Source: Legionella massiliensis
GTDB lineage: Bacteria > Pseudomonadota > Gammaproteobacteria > Legionellales > Legionellaceae
NCBI RefSeq assembly: GCF_000756815.1
Contig: NZ_CCVW01000001.1
Span: 496,001 to 560,000, forward strand
Direction: 5' to 3'
DNA length: 64,000 nt
The position numbers and the translations under genes were made by a program. This document shows, in pieces, positions 61,975 through 64,000 of the stretch; position 1 is the stretch's first letter, and each line of letters opens with the position of its first letter. A model generated the notes under the pieces. That model searched no databases and was not told the DNA's origin. It saw nothing but the letters and a program-made list of their open reading frames with translations.

Positions 61975-62910
61975 TTAGCCATCTAGATTTATTCGTTCAT
62001 TTTCAAGCACTAGCGGTCGCTTTCGGACCTGCACTAAAATCTGGTTCACATATTCACCAAGTACGCCCAAGAAAAATAGTTGCATCGAGAAAAAGAAAAA
62101 CAAACCCACGACAACCGGCGCAACACCCATAGAAAATGAGTTCCAGAAAACGAGCTTAAGTACTAAGTAAAAGAAGGAGACAAATAAACTTAGGGCTGCC
62201 AAAGAAAAGCCTAGCAAGGCCGCCAGTCGCATTGGAACTTTAGAGTTGCTGGTAAATCCAAGCATGGCCATGTCATATAGCGCGTAAAAATTATTTTTGC
62301 TAAACCCTCGTTTCCTTTGTGGCTGAATATAAAACACCCTATCCGTTTTGAAACCTAGCTCTGGAATTAGGCCTCTAAAGTATGGGTAAGGATCATTAAG
62401 CTCCCTTAAGACCTTTAATACTTCTTTATCGTATAAACCAAAACCTGTGTAGTTTTTAATTAGCTCTACCTCGGCAATTTTAGTAACCAGCATGTAGTAG
62501 AACTTTCTTATAGCAAAAAATATTTTTGATTCTTTGCTTTGATTTTTAACACCGACAACAACCTGAGCCCCTGCTTCCCATTTACGGATAAAATCAACAA
62601 TTAGCTCAGGTGGTTCCTGCAGATCTGCTGCAATCAATATCGCTGCATCGCCCTGCGCCTGTAATAAGCCATAATAGGGTGAACGGACATGGCCAAAATT
62701 TCTGTTATTCACGATAAGCTGCACATTTTTATCTTTTTCTATGAGCTTTTTAATCAGGGCAACGGTTGAATCGTTAGACGAGTTATCAATGAATAGATGT
62801 TTGTATTGGTATTGTGGAAGTTGTGCAAAAACATTTTTAACTTGAGTATAAATATCGTCAACATTCACCTCTTCGTTAAAGCATGGTGTTACTATCGTAA
62901 TTGTTTTCAT
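61975..62910 (-). CDS. GtrB-like family 2 glycosyltransferase (polyprenyl-phosphate sugar)
   Basis: The GT2 domain begins TITIVTPCFNEEVNVDDIYT and carries AADLQEPPELI (the metal/sugar site) and the RKRGFSKNNFYAL motif. Two hydrophobic helices follow at about 233-257 and 267-292, as in GtrB and DPM synthases. It would attach a sugar to undecaprenyl phosphate at the inner membrane, to be flipped by the GtrA-like protein. The end of the gene lies next to repeat sequence, so the last few residues may have been altered. Confidence 0.92.
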   Translation of the reverse strand: MKTITIVTPCFNEEVNVDDIYTQVKNVFAQLPQYQYKHLFIDNSSNDSTVALIKKLIEKDKNVQLIVNNRNFGHVRSPYYGLLQAQGDAAILIAADLQEPPELIVDFIRKWEAGAQVVVGVKNQSKESKIFFAIRKFYYMLVTKIAEVELIKNYTGFGLYDKEVLKVLRELNDPYPYFRGLIPELGFKTDRVFYIQPQRKRGFSKNNFYALYDMAMLGFTSNSKVPMRLAALLGFSLAALSLFVSFFYLVLKLVFWNSFSMGVAPVVVGLFFFFSMQLFFLGVLGEYVNQILVQVRKRPLVLENERINLDG

Positions 62911-62920
62911 ATTTCACCTA

Positions 62921-63868
62921 TCAGACAAGACTAAGGTTGTCAGAAATTAAATTTGTTCTCTTAGCTGCGGCATATTTTGTATTCATTGCATTAATAAGTT
63001 GTGTTGCAAATGCTTCTGTTGTCATATCACTTTGAATTTTACCTTCAATTCCAAAGCGATGTACCAAGGGTATTCTTTCTATTTGGGAATTCGATCTGAG
63101 GCTATGGATGGCTTCTAATATTGCCGAACCAAAACCACCATCTAGTTGATGTTCTTCTACCGTATAAATACTTGATGAAAACTCACAAATTTCGGTTAAG
63201 GTTTCGAGATCCAGGGGCTTGATCACCGGTACACTGTACAAGTTTAAAGGCAGCTTGGTCTCTTGTAGCCATTTGTAAACATGCTGAGTAATAACGCCGG
63301 TCGATAAGATAGTATCTCTATGTCCTGTGATTAGGGGAAGTATTGCTGGAAACTTGTACTTTGCAAGATCCTTATGTAGCGCGGGCTCACCTTGTTTTGC
63401 AAGTCGTATATATCCAGGACCTGATTGTTTAATTAAATGTTCAAGTGCCCAAGTTGTTTCTACCGGGCAAGCTGGGGAGAAAACTCTCATATGGGGCAAG
63501 GATCGCATCACGGCAATATCTTCTATTCCATGATGTGTATAGCCCTGTGTTCCATAGGCAAAACCGCTGCCAACAGAAACAACTTTCACATCGGCATTGT
63601 GATAGCAAACATCATTTCGGATCTGCTCAAGACATCGGATAGTGGGGAAGTTCGCAATAGAATAGGTTACGACTTTTTTACCTGACAGTGCTAAGCCAGC
63701 TGCCACACCTGTCATATTTTGTTCTGCAATACCGGCATTAATAAACTGCTCAGGATATTGTTGTTGAAATGGCTCCAGAACTGAATACCCCAAATCGCCG
63801 GTTACAAGCATTAGATTTCTGTCTGTTTTTGCATATTCAATCAGTTTTGCAATAAATGTAGTTCTCAT
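62921..63868 (-). CDS. Transketolase-like protein, C-terminal subunit
   Basis: The 315-residue protein has the pyrimidine-binding domain of transketolase/DXPS enzymes with the catalytic glutamate in [19 protein letters not shown] and the [16 protein letters not shown] loop, followed by the C-terminal domain from about residue 180. Transketolase is usually a single chain; here the N-terminal half is a separate gene that overlaps by four bases (ATGA). Split forms occur in polysaccharide and antibiotic clusters. Confidence 0.92.
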   Translation of the reverse strand: MRTTFIAKLIEYAKTDRNLMLVTGDLGYSVLEPFQQQYPEQFINAGIAEQNMTGVAAGLALSGKKVVTYSIANFPTIRCLEQIRNDVCYHNADVKVVSVGSGFAYGTQGYTHHGIEDIAVMRSLPHMRVFSPACPVETTWALEHLIKQSGPGYIRLAKQGEPALHKDLAKYKFPAILPLITGHRDTILSTGVITQHVYKWLQETKLPLNLYSVPVIKPLDLETLTEICEFSSSIYTVEEHQLDGGFGSAILEAIHSLRSNSQIERIPLVHRFGIEGKIQSDMTTEAFATQLINAMNTKYAAAKRTNLISDNLSLV

Positions 63869-64000
63869 AGCATAGCCTCAACTTCTTCTATAGCAATTTG
63901 CAATTGTTCAGGGTTGGGCGATTTATAATGCCACTCGAGCTTATTTTCCATGTAGCTTACCCCCTTCCCTTTGATGGTATTTGCAATAATCACCTTGGGC
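63865..64000 (-). CDS. Transketolase-like protein, N-terminal subunit (partial)
   Basis: Only the last 44 residues are inside the window. They read [19 protein letters not shown], then [16 protein letters not shown], the end of the thiamine-diphosphate-binding domain of transketolases. The stop overlaps the ATG of the C-terminal subunit gene, so the two are made together. The 5' end lies beyond the right edge. Confidence 0.9.
   Translation of the reverse strand, partial: PKVIIANTIKGKGVSYMENKLEWHYKSPNPEQLQIAIEEVEAML

Overview
The window looks like a Legionella-type gammaproteobacterial chromosome. Evidence: low-to-moderate GC, the order yidC-mnmE (normally beside rpmH/dnaA/oriC), a LegP-like astacin protease with a signal peptide, several very large proteins of no obvious family that resemble Dot/Icm effectors, and a dense set of small palindromic repeats. 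The species cannot be named from the sequence alone. The left edge is probably a few kilobases from dnaA/oriC; this is inferred from gene order.

Layout. 1-10.3 kb: end of yidC, mnmE, a 549-residue membrane protein, legP, then the conserved block rsmI / lpoA-yraN-diaA-dolP (E. coli yraLMNOP order) with a second BON lipoprotein. 10.5-17.6 kb: complete F1Fo ATP synthase operon atpIBEFHAGDC with a sigma70-like promoter and a perfect-palindrome terminator, then two DnaA boxes around an AT-rich stretch. 18-20.3 kb: parC. 20.4-33.2 kb: accessory region with three large effector-like genes (1148, 906 and 878 residues; the 906-residue one carries a PI3/PI4-kinase-like catalytic signature), psd, a beta-barrel protein and tRNA-Leu(CAG). 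33.4-43 kb: housekeeping genes (GDPD, fumC, rsmE, trxA, rho, ubiD-fre, hspQ) and an HdeA-like chaperone. 43.2-64 kb: surface polysaccharide locus: manC-gmd-fcl-GT2 for GDP-fucose, rfbG for CDP-4-keto-6-deoxyglucose, two large membrane or multidomain glycan proteins, an OafA-type acyltransferase, a decayed IS110 element, an AlgI/AlgJ-like O-acetylation pair, GtrA/GtrB-like genes and a split transketolase.

Most intergenic space in the accessory regions is filled by non-coding inverted repeats. At least two families are visible. One has TAATAGGTCA-type ends and carries either of two different palindromic cores. The other has CACTGCCATTAAGTT-type ends. One copy is nested inside another repeat at 48.9-49.2 kb.

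The points most worth following are the kinase-like 906-residue protein with a duplicated C-terminal module, the 1303-residue triple glycosyltransferase with an in-frame 21-bp repeat array, the shared-ends/two-cores repeat family, the co-occurrence of a CDP-hexose dehydratase with a split transketolase (possible branched sugar), and a possible bridge-RNA remnant upstream of the dead IS110 transposase.
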